A program made the position numbers and the translations under genes. From AP-15 sp963736715 (lineage in GTDB: Bacteria; Pseudomonadota; Alphaproteobacteria; ATCC43930; CGMCC-115725): a stretch of 64,000 nt of DNA. This document shows, in pieces, positions 17,856 through 26,280 of the stretch (positions within the stretch are counted from its first letter, which is position 1; every line of letters starts with the position of its first letter). The notes beneath the pieces are model-generated. The model was not told where the DNA came from. It saw only the letters and a list, made by a program, of their open reading frames with translations, and searched no databases. The stretch is from the NCBI GenBank assembly GCA_963736715.1, contig CAVTQA010000037.1:61220-125219 (forward strand). The letters run 5' to 3'.

Positions 17856-18277
17856 GTTGCCCTCTCCTCCCCAATACGGCACCGCGCGGAGCCGCTGGGA
17901 CCGCTCCGCGCAATTGCCTATTTTCGGGAGCGCTTCGCGATGTCGCCCTCTCCTCAAACGGATCGCCCCCGCCCTAAACGGCGCCCACCCAGGGGCAGAG
18001 TGCCGCCAGTCGACCATATTATTCAACAGCCGGCCAGGCAATCGGCGTGCACTCCGGAACCGCAGCAACGGGGGGAGCGGGGTAGATGCGGCAGCAAGCG
18101 AAGATGCCGGTCTGCTTCGCGGTCGGTCGGACCAAGTGCCGGCTCAGGGTCCACTGCGGCGGTTTAGGGCGAGTTCAGTGAACGTCGGCTCTTAGCACGC
18201 AGGTGTTCCGGACACCATGCGGCGCGTCGAGTTGTTCCCGTCGCCAGCTTCCTGCAATGAGGAACCGAAAGTTTGTT

Positions 18278-18428
18278 GACTCTCCGGTGGAGGGAAATGG
18301 ATTCGAACTTCCAGTTCCTGGTCGCGAGGCTGTCAACCGTGATGGGAGACGGACCGGCTGTCCCGAGATCGGAACGGATCTGTTGCGGAACCGAAGGTTC
18401 GAAATCCATTTCCCTCCAGCGCGGAGTC
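18278..18428. repeat. 151-bp inverted-repeat element with tRNA-like arms, copy D
   Basis: Begins GACTCTCCGGTGGAGGGAAA then TGGATTCGAAC and ends with the inverted arm GGTTCGAAATCCATTTCCCT then CCAGCGCGGAGTC. The interior differs from copies C and J. It lies at the right edge of the IS91-type remnant. Confidence 0.7.
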
Positions 18429-18519
18429 ATGTGCGAACCAGGCTGTACTGACCCAGCTGCGGATGAACAATCGAGCGCGCGCTATGTCGTCGCCGAGATT
18501 ACCCATCAGAAGAGATGAC

Positions 18520-19293
18520 GTGCTGGTCGGTGAGCCCGCGGGTCGGAAACGTCAAAAACAATGACCCGAGCTTGATCCTTCCGCATAAGCGGCGCGAGAT
18601 ACGCGGCGAAGGCCTCGCGACGACAGTAGGCCCTCGATCTCGCCAAAGAACGCCAGCCGGCCCGCCGCGTGGGCGTCGGCGAGCGCTGCCCGGAAGAGCC
18701 GCCGGAACAGGCGGGAAAGCACCCGTACCGGCAGCAGGAAGCCGGGCTTGCAGCGCACCCAGCGCGTGCCGTCGAGCGAGATCCCGCCGCCCGGCACAAT
18801 CATATGGACGTGCGGGTGGTGGGTCATTGCAGAGCCCCAGCTGTGGAGCACGGCGGTGGCGCCGATGCGAGCGCCGAGGTGCTTGGGATCGGCGGCGATC
18901 GTGAGCAGCGTTTCGGCCGCCGTGCGGAGCAGCAGGTCGTAGAACAACCGCCTTGTTCTGGTAGGCGATCGGGGAGATCTCGGCGGGCAGCGTGAAGACC
19001 ACGTGGAAATAGCTGACCGGCAGCAGATCGGCTTCGCGGGCCGCAAGCCAATCCTTCGCCGCCGCACCCTGACACTTTGGGCAATGGCGGTTGCGGCACG
19101 AGTTGTAGGCGATGCGGCTGTGGCCGCAATCCTCGCAACGCTCGACATGGCCCCCGAGCGCGGCCGAGCGGCACTGCTCGATCGCCGACATCACCTGGAG
19201 CTGACCCAGGCTCACATGCCCGGCATTGGCTCGGCGCCAGTCGGCTCCATGGCGATGAAAGACGTCTGCGACCTCCAGCCTCGGGCGGCGCAC
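18520..19293 (-). pseudogene. IS91-family HUH (Y1) transposase, frameshifted and truncated
   Basis: The N-terminal zinc-binding domain is visible (CEDCGHSRIAYNSCRNRHCP then KC). The HUH motif segment follows as TWGSAMTHHPHVHMIVPGGG-like coding (HPHVH). Reading-frame breaks occur near 18945 and 18645, and the catalytic C-terminal Tyr region is missing beyond AAYLAPL. The gene follows directly after the tyrosine recombinase stop. Family members move by rolling-circle transposition; this one cannot. Confidence 0.82.
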
Positions 19294-19303
19294 GGCCGCC
19301 CGG

Positions 19304-19432
19304 CTAAGCCTCGGGTCGCGGCCTCCCCTCGATCAATGGTGCGAGCCGGTCGAGTGGGCTGGTTACGGCACGGATCGTGGTATTGGCGACGCGGGTGTAA
19401 AGCGCCGTGGTGTCGAGCTTGGCGTGACCCAG
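19304..19432 (-). pseudogene. tyrosine recombinase, 3' part separated by insertion
   Basis: Encodes LGHAKLDTTALYTRVANTTI and a short tail ending in TAG. This carries the last conserved His (GH) and the nucleophile Tyr (ALYTRV) of a XerC-like integrase. The rest of the gene lies at 21979-22761, beyond a 2.5-kb serine-recombinase element. Confidence 0.85.
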
Positions 19433-19463
19433 CGGACACGCGCCATAATGCGTACGTTCTATA

Positions 19464-21515
19464 TCATTGAAACTGAAGGCTCTGCTGAGCAGGATTCGAT
19501 GTTAGCGGGTGGCGCGACGCTTTCTGCTCGCGATACGCGGCCAGGTCCTCCGCCTTGATTACCCACGGCGCACCCCTGCAAAGCTGGCGTCCCTTGATGA
19601 TGCCGTGCCGGATCATGCGCAGCGCCGTCATCACGCTCACATCGATGATTTGCGCCGCCGCCTGAAGTGTTATCTCGCCCCGCTCGGCCCACTCGCTCTC
19701 GCGATAGACGGCAATGCCGTGGTGACTGCGGAACGAGCAGACCCGCGCCTTGGTCCAGCCGTTGCCGCGCCCGGTCGGCTTACCGGCGCGATTGAGAAGC
19801 CGCGCGATTTGCTGGTCAGGCATCAGGCGCGCCAACTCGCGGACCAGCGATAACGTATCCTCAGGCGCCGTCCAGCGATGCTTGCCGACCCCATTCATCT
19901 TCAGCTGCAGCGAGGTGTGGTCTCCGCCCTGCCAGTGCAGGACCATCTCGATGAAGCCGCCTTCGATGCGTACGACGATCTCGTGCAATGCGGTGCGCAG
20001 AATCCTCTTGCGCGTTTCTGCCGTCGCAGCCGGGTGCGACCAAGCGAGATCCAGATCGGCACCCAGTTGCATCAGGTGCCGCCGCTCTTTCTCCCCCAAA
20101 GGTGCCGGCTTCTTCGCCGCGAGCTCGGCGATCTCGCCCTCGAGCCGATGCACAATCTGCAACGCCTCATTCCAGCGGCGCTCTAGCTCGCCAGCCACGA
20201 GACGATTGGCGGGATCAACAGCATCATATTGGCGCCGGGCATACGCCGCCGAAAAGTGCGCCTCCTGCAACGCCAGCTCGAGTTGCCTTTGCGCGGCCGA
20301 CATCTCGCTCGTCTGAGCCGCCAGCGCCTTGACCGCGGCATCGACGCCGAGCGGCTTCAACACCCGCAGCACTTCCGTGCCCACGGCATTATCGGCGCGC
20401 AAGCCGCCGAATGAGATGCACCGCGCCGTGCCGTGATTCACGAGCGCGCCGTGGCAGTAATAGCGCCCCGCCTTGCCGCCATAACCCACGTACAGCTTGC
20501 GGCCGCAATGACCACAGCGCAGAAGTCCCGCCAAGAGCAGTTCTCCGCGCCGTACTGCTCCGGTGACCGCGGAGCCTTTGCCGGTCGCATTGTTGGTGAT
20601 CACACGCTGGTTCCTCTCGAACTCGCCCCAGGTGATATAACCTTCGTGCTGATCCTTGAGCAGCACATCCCATTCCGACTGCGGGCGCCGCAAACCACGC
20701 TTGATGCGCTTGCGGCCGTCCTCGACGCTCACCTTGCTCATCGTGCGACCAAAGGCATAGGCGCCAGCATAGACGGGATTGGTCAGGATGTTGTGGACGG
20801 TGTTGTAGAGCGGCAGCCTCCAGGCGATGCGGCGCCCCTCCGCCGCCCTGTGGCATGCGATGGGCAACGCAATGCCCTCATCTCGCAGCCACACGTGCAC
20901 CTGACGAACGCTGTGCAATTCGGCAAACTTGGCGAAGACCAGGCTAAGAGCTTCCTGCACCCGCTGGTCGGGATCTTTCTCGATCCGATCGCGCCCAGCC
21001 CTCACATAGCCTGCCGCGACACTGAGGAACAACGCACCGCGGCGCGCTTTCTGCTTCAGCGCTTCCTGGGAGCGCTGACGAAAGAGCGACAGCTCCAGCT
21101 CGCTCATGGTGCCTTTCATGCCGAGCAATAGGCGATCATTGGGGTGCCGCGGATCATAGATTCCGTCCTCGTCTACGATGACGGTGCCGACAAGTCCACA
21201 GAACTCAATCAGCGTGTGCCAGTCGCGGCCGTTACGAGCCAGCCGCGACGCTTCGATCGCAAATACGGCACCGACGCGGCCTTCGCAGATCGCTGCCAGC
21301 AGGCGCTCGAAGCCGGGCCGATTGATCCCACCGCCAGAGCGGCCAAGATCATCGTCGATGACTTCGACCGTCGTCCAGCCGAGCTGCCGGGCTCGATCAG
21401 CGAGCCCGTACTGACGGCGGCGGCTCTCCGGATTGTGCAGGAGCTGATCGGCCGTCGACTGGCGGATGTAGACAAAGGCGCCGCGACCCAGATGGTCAGC
21501 CGTGATCTTGGTCAT
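19464..21515 (-). CDS. large serine recombinase (transposase/integrase)
   Basis: A 683-residue site-specific recombinase. The N-terminal resolvase domain has the catalytic Ser20 in FVYIRQSTADQ, then EASRLARNGRDW and GTMSELELSLFRQRS. The Recombinase domain follows around residues 170-290 (LRDEGIALP, NILTNPVYAGAYAFGRTMSK), then a zinc ribbon with CGHCGRKLYVGYGGKAGRYY and Cys pairs, and a long coiled coil. Its last ~170 residues include helix-turn-helix-like segments (LMPDQQIARLLNRAGKPT; ITLQAAAQIIDVS), an unusual DNA-binding extension. It starts within the ATGA overlap of the small upstream gene, so the two are coupled. The frame is intact and its insertion junctions are clean, so it may be active. 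Confidence 0.92.
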   Translation of the reverse strand: MTKITADHLGRGAFVYIRQSTADQLLHNPESRRRQYGLADRARQLGWTTVEVIDDDLGRSGGGINRPGFERLLAAICEGRVGAVFAIEASRLARNGRDWHTLIEFCGLVGTVIVDEDGIYDPRHPNDRLLLGMKGTMSELELSLFRQRSQEALKQKARRGALFLSVAAGYVRAGRDRIEKDPDQRVQEALSLVFAKFAELHSVRQVHVWLRDEGIALPIACHRAAEGRRIAWRLPLYNTVHNILTNPVYAGAYAFGRTMSKVSVEDGRKRIKRGLRRPQSEWDVLLKDQHEGYITWGEFERNQRVITNNATGKGSAVTGAVRRGELLLAGLLRCGHCGRKLYVGYGGKAGRYYCHGALVNHGTARCISFGGLRADNAVGTEVLRVLKPLGVDAAVKALAAQTSEMSAAQRQLELALQEAHFSAAYARRQYDAVDPANRLVAGELERRWNEALQIVHRLEGEIAELAAKKPAPLGEKERRHLMQLGADLDLAWSHPAATAETRKRILRTALHEIVVRIEGGFIEMVLHWQGGDHTSLQLKMNGVGKHRWTAPEDTLSLVRELARLMPDQQIARLLNRAGKPTGRGNGWTKARVCSFRSHHGIAVYRESEWAERGEITLQAAAQIIDVSVMTALRMIRHGIIKGRQLCRGAPWVIKAEDLAAYREQKASRHPLTSNPAQQSLQFQ

Positions 21516-21898
21516 CGCTGACCTCCCCGGCCGCCAGCGCCACCGCGATCTCGCGCAGTAGGGCTTCTACGAGTGTTGCTAGTTGTTCCTTCTGTAAGGG
21601 GGACGGGAAGGCACGCGGCTCCTCCTGCTCGAACAGGTCCGGCTGACTGCTCGCGCTTTTGTGCTTCATTCTGGGCTTTCTCCATCCTTGAGTCGGATTG
21701 GAGGAAGCCTAGAAGCGCGTCGATCTCGGAGCGCACAGACCGCAGAACATCAAGCGAAAACCGCGGTTCGGAACGAAGCTGATGATGCGCCGCCAATTCG
21801 TGCGTCATCCACACGGGTATGCAGGCTACCGACCCGTCGGGCTGCGGAATTACGACCAGCTCAGCACCACGGTAGGCGTATTGCCTGACAATGAGCAC
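21512..21898 (-). CDS. accessory protein of the serine-recombinase element (DUF5372-like)
   Basis: At least 128 residues from GTG 21898; the same frame is open upstream through YYPFHPRCGEIVLIV to about 21945, a segment like the (Y/H)PFHPLxG start of DUF5372 proteins, but no ordinary start codon is seen there. The middle reads ELVVIPQPDGSVACIPVWMT, a beta-rich core, followed by a helical and Arg-rich tail. The stop overlaps the recombinase ATG (ATGA). Families of serine recombinases in Rhizobiales often carry such a small upstream partner; it may help target binding, but no function is proven. Confidence 0.7.
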   Translation of the reverse strand: MLIVRQYAYRGAELVVIPQPDGSVACIPVWMTHELAAHHQLRSEPRFSLDVLRSVRSEIDALLGFLQSDSRMEKAQNEAQKREQSAGPVRAGGAACLPVPLTEGTTSNTRRSPTARDRGGAGGRGGQR

Positions 21899-21978
21899 GA
21901 TCTCGCCGCACCGGGGATGGAACGGGTAGTAAATCCGCCCCTCGATCAGGTGTTGGCGGGCAGTATGTCTCTGCTTCG

Positions 21979-22761
21979 AGAAGCGTCTGAATCACGCGAA
22001 TATCGACATCTTGCTCGAGCAGGTGGGTGGCGAAGCTGTGCCGCAGCGTGTGCGGCGACACGCGCTTCTTGATCCCCGCGGCCTGGGCGGCGGCACGGAC
22101 GGCGCGGCAGAGCTGTCGGGTCGACAGCGGCTCGACCGGGTTGCGGCCGGGAAACAGCCAGCCTCCCGGCAGCAGCAGGCTGCGCCGCCGCCCCTCCCGC
22201 CACCAGGCGCGCAGCAGTTCGAGCAGCTGCGGCGACAGCATCGCGTGACGATCCTTGCGCCCCTTGCCGCGCTCGACGCGCAGCAGCATGCGCTCGGAAT
22301 CGATATCGCCGACCTTGAGCGCGACAACTTCCGAGACGCGCAGCCCGGCGCCGTAGGCGGTGGCGAACGCCGCTTTGTACTTCGGCGCTGTTGCCGCGCG
22401 CAGCAGCAGCGTCACTTCCTCTACGCTGAGCACCGCCGGTATCCGCCGCGGATACGGTACGACGGTGAGCCGGCGCGCCAGATCCGGCCGGTCGAGCGTC
22501 ACCGTGAAGAAGAAGCGTAGGGCTGAGACCGCGCTGTTGATGCTCGGCGGCTGCATGCCGATCTGCGTCTGGTGCAGTTGGAAGAGGCGCAGGTCTTCCG
22601 CCGTCGCCGCGTCGGGCGACCGGCCGATGAAGGCCGCGAATGACGCGGACGTGTCGGATATAGTGGCTGCGCGTCTGCTCGCTGAAACCGCGCACGGTCA
22701 TGTCTTCGATCATGCGCGTCCGCAATGGGCTGACGGGCCGAGGTGAAGTATCGGAGGTCAT
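21979..22761 (-). pseudogene. XerC-like tyrosine recombinase, 5' part, frameshifted
   Basis: The N-terminal SAM-like domain starts MTSDTSPRPVSPLRTRMIED and continues QTRSHYIRHVR. A frameshift near 22648 is followed in another frame by SFAAFIGRSPDAATAEDLRL. The catalytic domain has Arg in GAGLRVSEVVALKVGD and HTLRHSFATHLLEQDVDIRV, then stops at the serine-element junction. The final His and Tyr are on the far side. It is thus broken twice: by a frameshift and by the insertion. Confidence 0.85.
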
Positions 22762-23085
22762 CGGGGCTCTTCTCCCGAGCTGAAGGTTGCTGGACCTTCG
22801 ATGCTCGGGATCGGATGCCCCGACCGTCACGCGCTACCGCGCATCACCCCGTCGATAGTCCCCTGTCGGGGGACCGAGGGTTCGAGCGCGGGTTCAGCGA
22901 GGAGTAGGGGTCCTGGAAGACGACCTGCCGCCGGCGGCGCCAGGGCCGCATCTGTTGCCGCGACAGCCCCCGTCGATAGGCTCGCTCTCGATGGGGTCCG
23001 CCGCCGCCACGGATTGGCGGTTCGACCTCGATAGGCCTCCCCTAAGCCTGTACATTCCGGTTCGAGGGCACGAAGGACCAAATCG
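22762..23085. other. intergenic region upstream of the STAND gene
   Basis: 324 bp with no gene. It contains a degenerate tRNA-like arm at about 22861-22900 (GGGGGACCGAGGGTTCGAGC) and three GTCGATAG/CTCGATAG motifs (22851, 22971, 23028). It must hold the promoter of the STAND gene. AAGGA precedes the GTG at 23086. Confidence 0.4.
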
Positions 23086-25986
23086 GTGACCGCAGCCGAG
23101 CGCAGAACATTGCGGGTGTTCATCTCCTCGCCCGCGGATGTGCGGCCCGAGCGGTTGATTGCCGAGCGGGTCGTGCGTCGGCTCGACCAGGAATTCGCGC
23201 TGCACCTCGATTTGCGGGCGGTCATGTGGGAGCGCAAGCCGCTCCTGGCGTCGCATCACTTTCAGGAACTGATCACCTCGCCGCACGACACCGACATCGT
23301 CGTCGTCATTCTGTGGTCGCGCCTTGGCACGCCGTTGCCCGCCGACAAATTCGCCGGGCCGCTCTCCGGCGGCGAGGTCAGCGGCACCGAGTGGGAGTTC
23401 GAGGACGCGCTCAAATCGCACCGCGAGCGCAACGCGCCCGAAATCCTGATGTACCGGAAAGCCGCCGAGCCGACGATCGGGCTCGGCGACACCAACGCGG
23501 CCCGCGAGCGGCTCGACCAGAAGGAGCGGGTCGACGCGTTCCTGCGCAAGTGGTTCGCCGACCCGGAACGCGGCAACCCGATTGCCGCATCGCGAAGTTT
23601 CGCCGACGCGACCCAGTTCGAAGAAATGCTGGAGGACCATCTGCGCGCGTTGGTCGGGCGGCAAGTCGATGGCGCCGGCAGCGTCGAAGCGGGCAGCGCC
23701 GGCGGCAACCCCTATCGCGGCCTCCAGTCCTTTGAACTGGAGAATGCCCCGTTCTTCTTCGGCCGCAGCCGCGCTCGCAATGAATTGCGCGAGGTCCTGG
23801 AGCGTCGGGTAGAGGCCGGGCAGGCCTTTGTCCTGGTGTTCGGCGCGAGTGGCTCGGGCAAGTCGTCGCTGGTGAAGGCCGGTCTCCTCGCCGACCTCGC
23901 TTTACCAGGCATGATCGGGCCGGTGGCGCTCGTCCGCCACGGCGTGCTGCGGCCTTCCGACCGCGGCGGCAAGCCGATCGAAGCCCTGGCGGCGGCGATG
24001 ATCCAACGCGGCGCCGCACTCCCCGAGCTCGCCCACGCTCCTATCGACAACACCGTCAAGTCGCTCGCCGCCCTGCTGCGCGAGGCGCCCTCGCACGCGG
24101 TCCCGCCGATCCGCCAGGCGCTGGGCCAGGCCGGACGGGCGGCCGGCCTATCGGCCGCGGGCGAGGCGCGCCTCGTGATCATCGTCGATCAGCTGGAGCA
24201 ATTGTTCACCCAGGACCAGCTGCCGCAGTCCGAGCGGGAAGTCTTCGTGACGGCGCTGGCGGCGCTGGCCGAGAGCGGGCTCGTCTGGATCGTGGCGACG
24301 ATGCGTAGCGACTTTTTCGACCGGCTCGAAAGATTGCCGGCGCTGGCCGCGCTCTCCGCCGACGAGGGGCGTTATCTGCTGCTGCCGCCCGACGAAGGCG
24401 AGATCGGACAGATCATCCGCCGGCCGGCGCGCGAGGCGGGTCTGCGCTTCGAGATCGACCCCGTGCGCGCGCAGGGTCTCGACGATGTGATCCTGCGGGC
24501 CACCGGCCGGGCGACCGGGGCATTGCCGCTGCTGTCGTTCCTGCTCGACCAGCTGTGGCGCCGCCGCACTGCCGAGGGAATGCTGACTTTCGCCGCCTAC
24601 GACAACCTCGGCGGCCTCGAAGGAGCGATCGGGCGCCGCGCCGAGGAGGTTTTCCGCGATCAGCCGGATGCGGCGCGCGACGAATTGGTGCCCTTGCTGC
24701 GGGCATTGGTGACGGTGACAGGCGATACAGCGACATCGCGTTCGGCGCCGCTCGCGCTGTTTCCCGAGGGCTCGCCGGGCCGGGAATTGGTCGACGCATT
24801 TCTCGATCCGTCGGCGCGGTTGCTGGTGGTCGACGGCGCGCAGCTGAGCTTGGCGCATGAGGCATTGCTGACTCATTGGCCGCGGGCGCGCGACCATGTC
24901 GCGGCCGACGCCCGCGACCTCGAACTGCGCGGCCGGCTCGAAGAAGAGGCGGCGCGCTGGCAGGCGGCGTCCCACCGCGACAAGCGCGACCGCGTGCTGC
25001 CGGCAGGCCTTCGCCTCGACGAGGGGCTGGCGCTCTGCGCCCGCTGGGGCGCGGCACTGCCGTCCGAGGTGACCGCGTTCGTGACCGCCTCGCGGCGCGC
25101 CGCGAGGCGTAACCGGCAACGCCGCATCGCCAGCGTAGCCGGGGCCGTGGTGGCCTTGCCGGTCATCGCCTTATTCGCCTGGGTGGGCCTTACCGCGTGG
25201 GGCGTGCGTGCGGTCGAGGCCGAGATGGAATTCGTCTCGATCCCACCTCCGGGCGCCGCTCCGTGCTTCGACATGGGCAGCAGTCCCGATAGTGAAAGCG
25301 AACGCGCTGAGCGTTACGACAACGAGGGGCCGGTGCACCAGGTCTGTCCGAAAGCCTTTGACCTCGGCAAATTCGAGGTGACGCAAGCTGAGTGGCGCCG
25401 GGTGGTGATCGATCCGATCCACAATCCTGACCCTGCGCAGTACAAGGGAGATCGGCGGCCGGTGGAAAGCGTCAGCTGGAAGGATGCGCAATGGTTCATC
25501 TTTTTGCTGAATCGTTTCGGCCGACACCATTACCGGCTACCAAGCGAGGCCGAATGGGAGTACGCGGCCCGCGCCGGCACCAAAACAGCGCGCTATTGGG
25601 GAGAACGCGCCGATGAGGGTTGTGACTACGAGAACATGGCGGACCTGAGCCTGAAGAAAGCCTCTCCCAATTCGGTCGTCGCCAATTGCGATGATCATCA
25701 GACCGTGACGGCGCCGGTCGGGTCGTTCAAGCCGAATCCTTGGGGAATCTACGACATCCTCGGCAATGTCGCGGAATGGGTTGAGGACTGCTATGTAGCG
25801 AACTATGAGGAATCTCTGAAAGACGGCAGCGCGGTTTCAACCGAAGATTGTACCAGCCGCGTCGTCCGCGGCGGCTCCTGGAACGTCCTTCCACGGAACC
25901 TGCGCGCGGCGAGCCGCCACGACAACGCGCCGGACGTCCGCAGCGGCTTCATCGGCTTCCGGCTTGCCAGGACTGTTACTCCTTGA
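23086..25986 (+). CDS. DUF4062-STAND NTPase-TM-FGE/C-type-lectin protein, candidate DGR target
   Basis: A 966-residue multidomain protein. Residues ~8-190 begin RVFISSPADVRPER, a DUF4062-type module. Residues ~208-560 form a novel-STAND (nSTAND1) NTPase: entry motif NPYRGLQSFELENAPFFFGR, Walker A GASGSGKS (253-260), Walker B LVIIVDQLE (363-371). One membrane helix lies at ~680-703 (VAGAVVALPVIALFAWVGL). Residues ~712-966 form an FGE-sulfatase/C-type-lectin domain with EVTQAEW, PVESVSWKDA, YRLPSEAEWEYAARAG and GNVAEWVEDC. Its last 35 residues (RGGSWN ... GFIGFRLA) have the form of a DGR variable region. A GC hairpin and an Avd-like gene follow. A membrane-bound, NLR-like sensor with a diversifiable ligand-binding tip is the inference. 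GTG start with AAGGA upstream. Confidence 0.9.
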   Translation: MTAAERRTLRVFISSPADVRPERLIAERVVRRLDQEFALHLDLRAVMWERKPLLASHHFQELITSPHDTDIVVVILWSRLGTPLPADKFAGPLSGGEVSGTEWEFEDALKSHRERNAPEILMYRKAAEPTIGLGDTNAARERLDQKERVDAFLRKWFADPERGNPIAASRSFADATQFEEMLEDHLRALVGRQVDGAGSVEAGSAGGNPYRGLQSFELENAPFFFGRSRARNELREVLERRVEAGQAFVLVFGASGSGKSSLVKAGLLADLALPGMIGPVALVRHGVLRPSDRGGKPIEALAAAMIQRGAALPELAHAPIDNTVKSLAALLREAPSHAVPPIRQALGQAGRAAGLSAAGEARLVIIVDQLEQLFTQDQLPQSEREVFVTALAALAESGLVWIVATMRSDFFDRLERLPALAALSADEGRYLLLPPDEGEIGQIIRRPAREAGLRFEIDPVRAQGLDDVILRATGRATGALPLLSFLLDQLWRRRTAEGMLTFAAYDNLGGLEGAIGRRAEEVFRDQPDAARDELVPLLRALVTVTGDTATSRSAPLALFPEGSPGRELVDAFLDPSARLLVVDGAQLSLAHEALLTHWPRARDHVAADARDLELRGRLEEEAARWQAASHRDKRDRVLPAGLRLDEGLALCARWGAALPSEVTAFVTASRRAARRNRQRRIASVAGAVVALPVIALFAWVGLTAWGVRAVEAEMEFVSIPPPGAAPCFDMGSSPDSESERAERYDNEGPVHQVCPKAFDLGKFEVTQAEWRRVVIDPIHNPDPAQYKGDRRPVESVSWKDAQWFIFLLNRFGRHHYRLPSEAEWEYAARAGTKTARYWGERADEGCDYENMADLSLKKASPNSVVANCDDHQTVTAPVGSFKPNPWGIYDILGNVAEWVEDCYVANYEESLKDGSAVSTEDCTSRVVRGGSWNVLPRNLRAASRHDNAPDVRSGFIGFRLARTVTP
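25870..25962 (+). other. putative DGR variable region (VR)
   Basis: Encodes GGSWNVLPRNLRAASRHDNA followed by PDVRSGFIGFR. At positions where DGR templates usually carry AAC/AAT codons this copy has GTC, CTT, AGC, CAC, GAC, GTC, AGC, GGC and TTC, mostly NNC. That is the pattern left when adenines in AAC are replaced and the third base is kept. Framework codons (TGG AAC, CGG AAC CTG CGC GCG GCG, ATC GGC TTC CGG) look unmutated. No template repeat is present in the window to compare. Confidence 0.65.
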
Positions 25987-26017
25987 ATCTTTGCCTCTTT
26001 GTTTCTTGGAATGGGGT

Positions 26018-26036
26018 CAAGGGGCGAAGCCCCTTG
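26018..26036 (+). promoter_or_regulatory. GC hairpin just after the VR
   Basis: CAAGGGGC, loop GAA, GCCCCTTG: a perfect 8-bp stem 32 bases after the stop of the STAND gene. In characterised DGRs a short GC-rich hairpin or cruciform directly downstream of the VR is needed for efficient target recognition. It could also act as a terminator, though the T5 that follows is 8 bases away. Confidence 0.55.
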
Positions 26037-26064
26037 TCGCAAATTTTTGGGGGGGTAATCGCCA

Positions 26065-26280
26065 ATGTCCGAAACTGCCGCCCGTAAGGTCAGCCCGGCC
26101 TTGGAAAGCGCCTATCAGTTCCTCGCTTGGCTGGTCCCAACGCTCGACCAATTCCTGCGGCGCCAGAAGTTTCTGCTGGGTGATCGAATCGAAAATACGG
26201 CCCTCGACGTGCTGGAGGGCTTGGTCGAGGCGACCTACACCCGCAACCGCGGCCGAATTCTGGAGGCGGTTAATCAGGCC
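26065..26280 (+). pseudogene. avd: Avd-like DGR accessory protein, truncated
   Basis: The first 71 residues match the helical-bundle protein Avd, which binds the DGR reverse transcriptase and template RNA: SPALESAYQFLAWLVPTLDQ, then FLRRQKFLLGDRIENTALDV and LEGLVEATYTRNRGRILEAV. Normal Avd proteins are about 110-125 residues and continue with a third and fourth helix; here homology stops at about 26278, where an inverted fragment of another gene begins. The frame stays open to 26577 but that part is antisense. It starts 78 bp after the STAND gene. A run of G precedes the ATG as ribosome site. Confidence 0.75.

Larger units (their letters stand above)
19433..21978 (-). mobile_element. serine-recombinase element inserted in the tyrosine recombinase gene
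   Basis: Joining the bases left of 19433 (GCGTGACCCAG) to those right of 21980 (AAGCGTCTGAATC) restores the codons for RVIQTLLGHAKLD exactly. The dinucleotide AG (19431-19432 and 21979-21980) is present at both junctions, as expected for attL and attR of a large serine recombinase with a 2-bp core. No longer direct repeat is present. The element is 2.5 kb and carries two genes. Confidence 0.85.
18520..22761 (-). mobile_element. IS91-type transposon (tyrosine recombinase plus HUH transposase), interrupted
   Basis: Reading on the minus strand, a XerC-like tyrosine recombinase gene starts at 22761 and its last codons (to 19304) run directly into an IS91-family transposase (19293 to about 18520), the usual gene order of this type of element. 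A serine-recombinase element occupies 19433-21978 inside the first gene. Outer ends were not defined; IS91 elements lack inverted repeats. Both native genes also carry frameshifts, so the transposon is dead. Confidence 0.75.
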
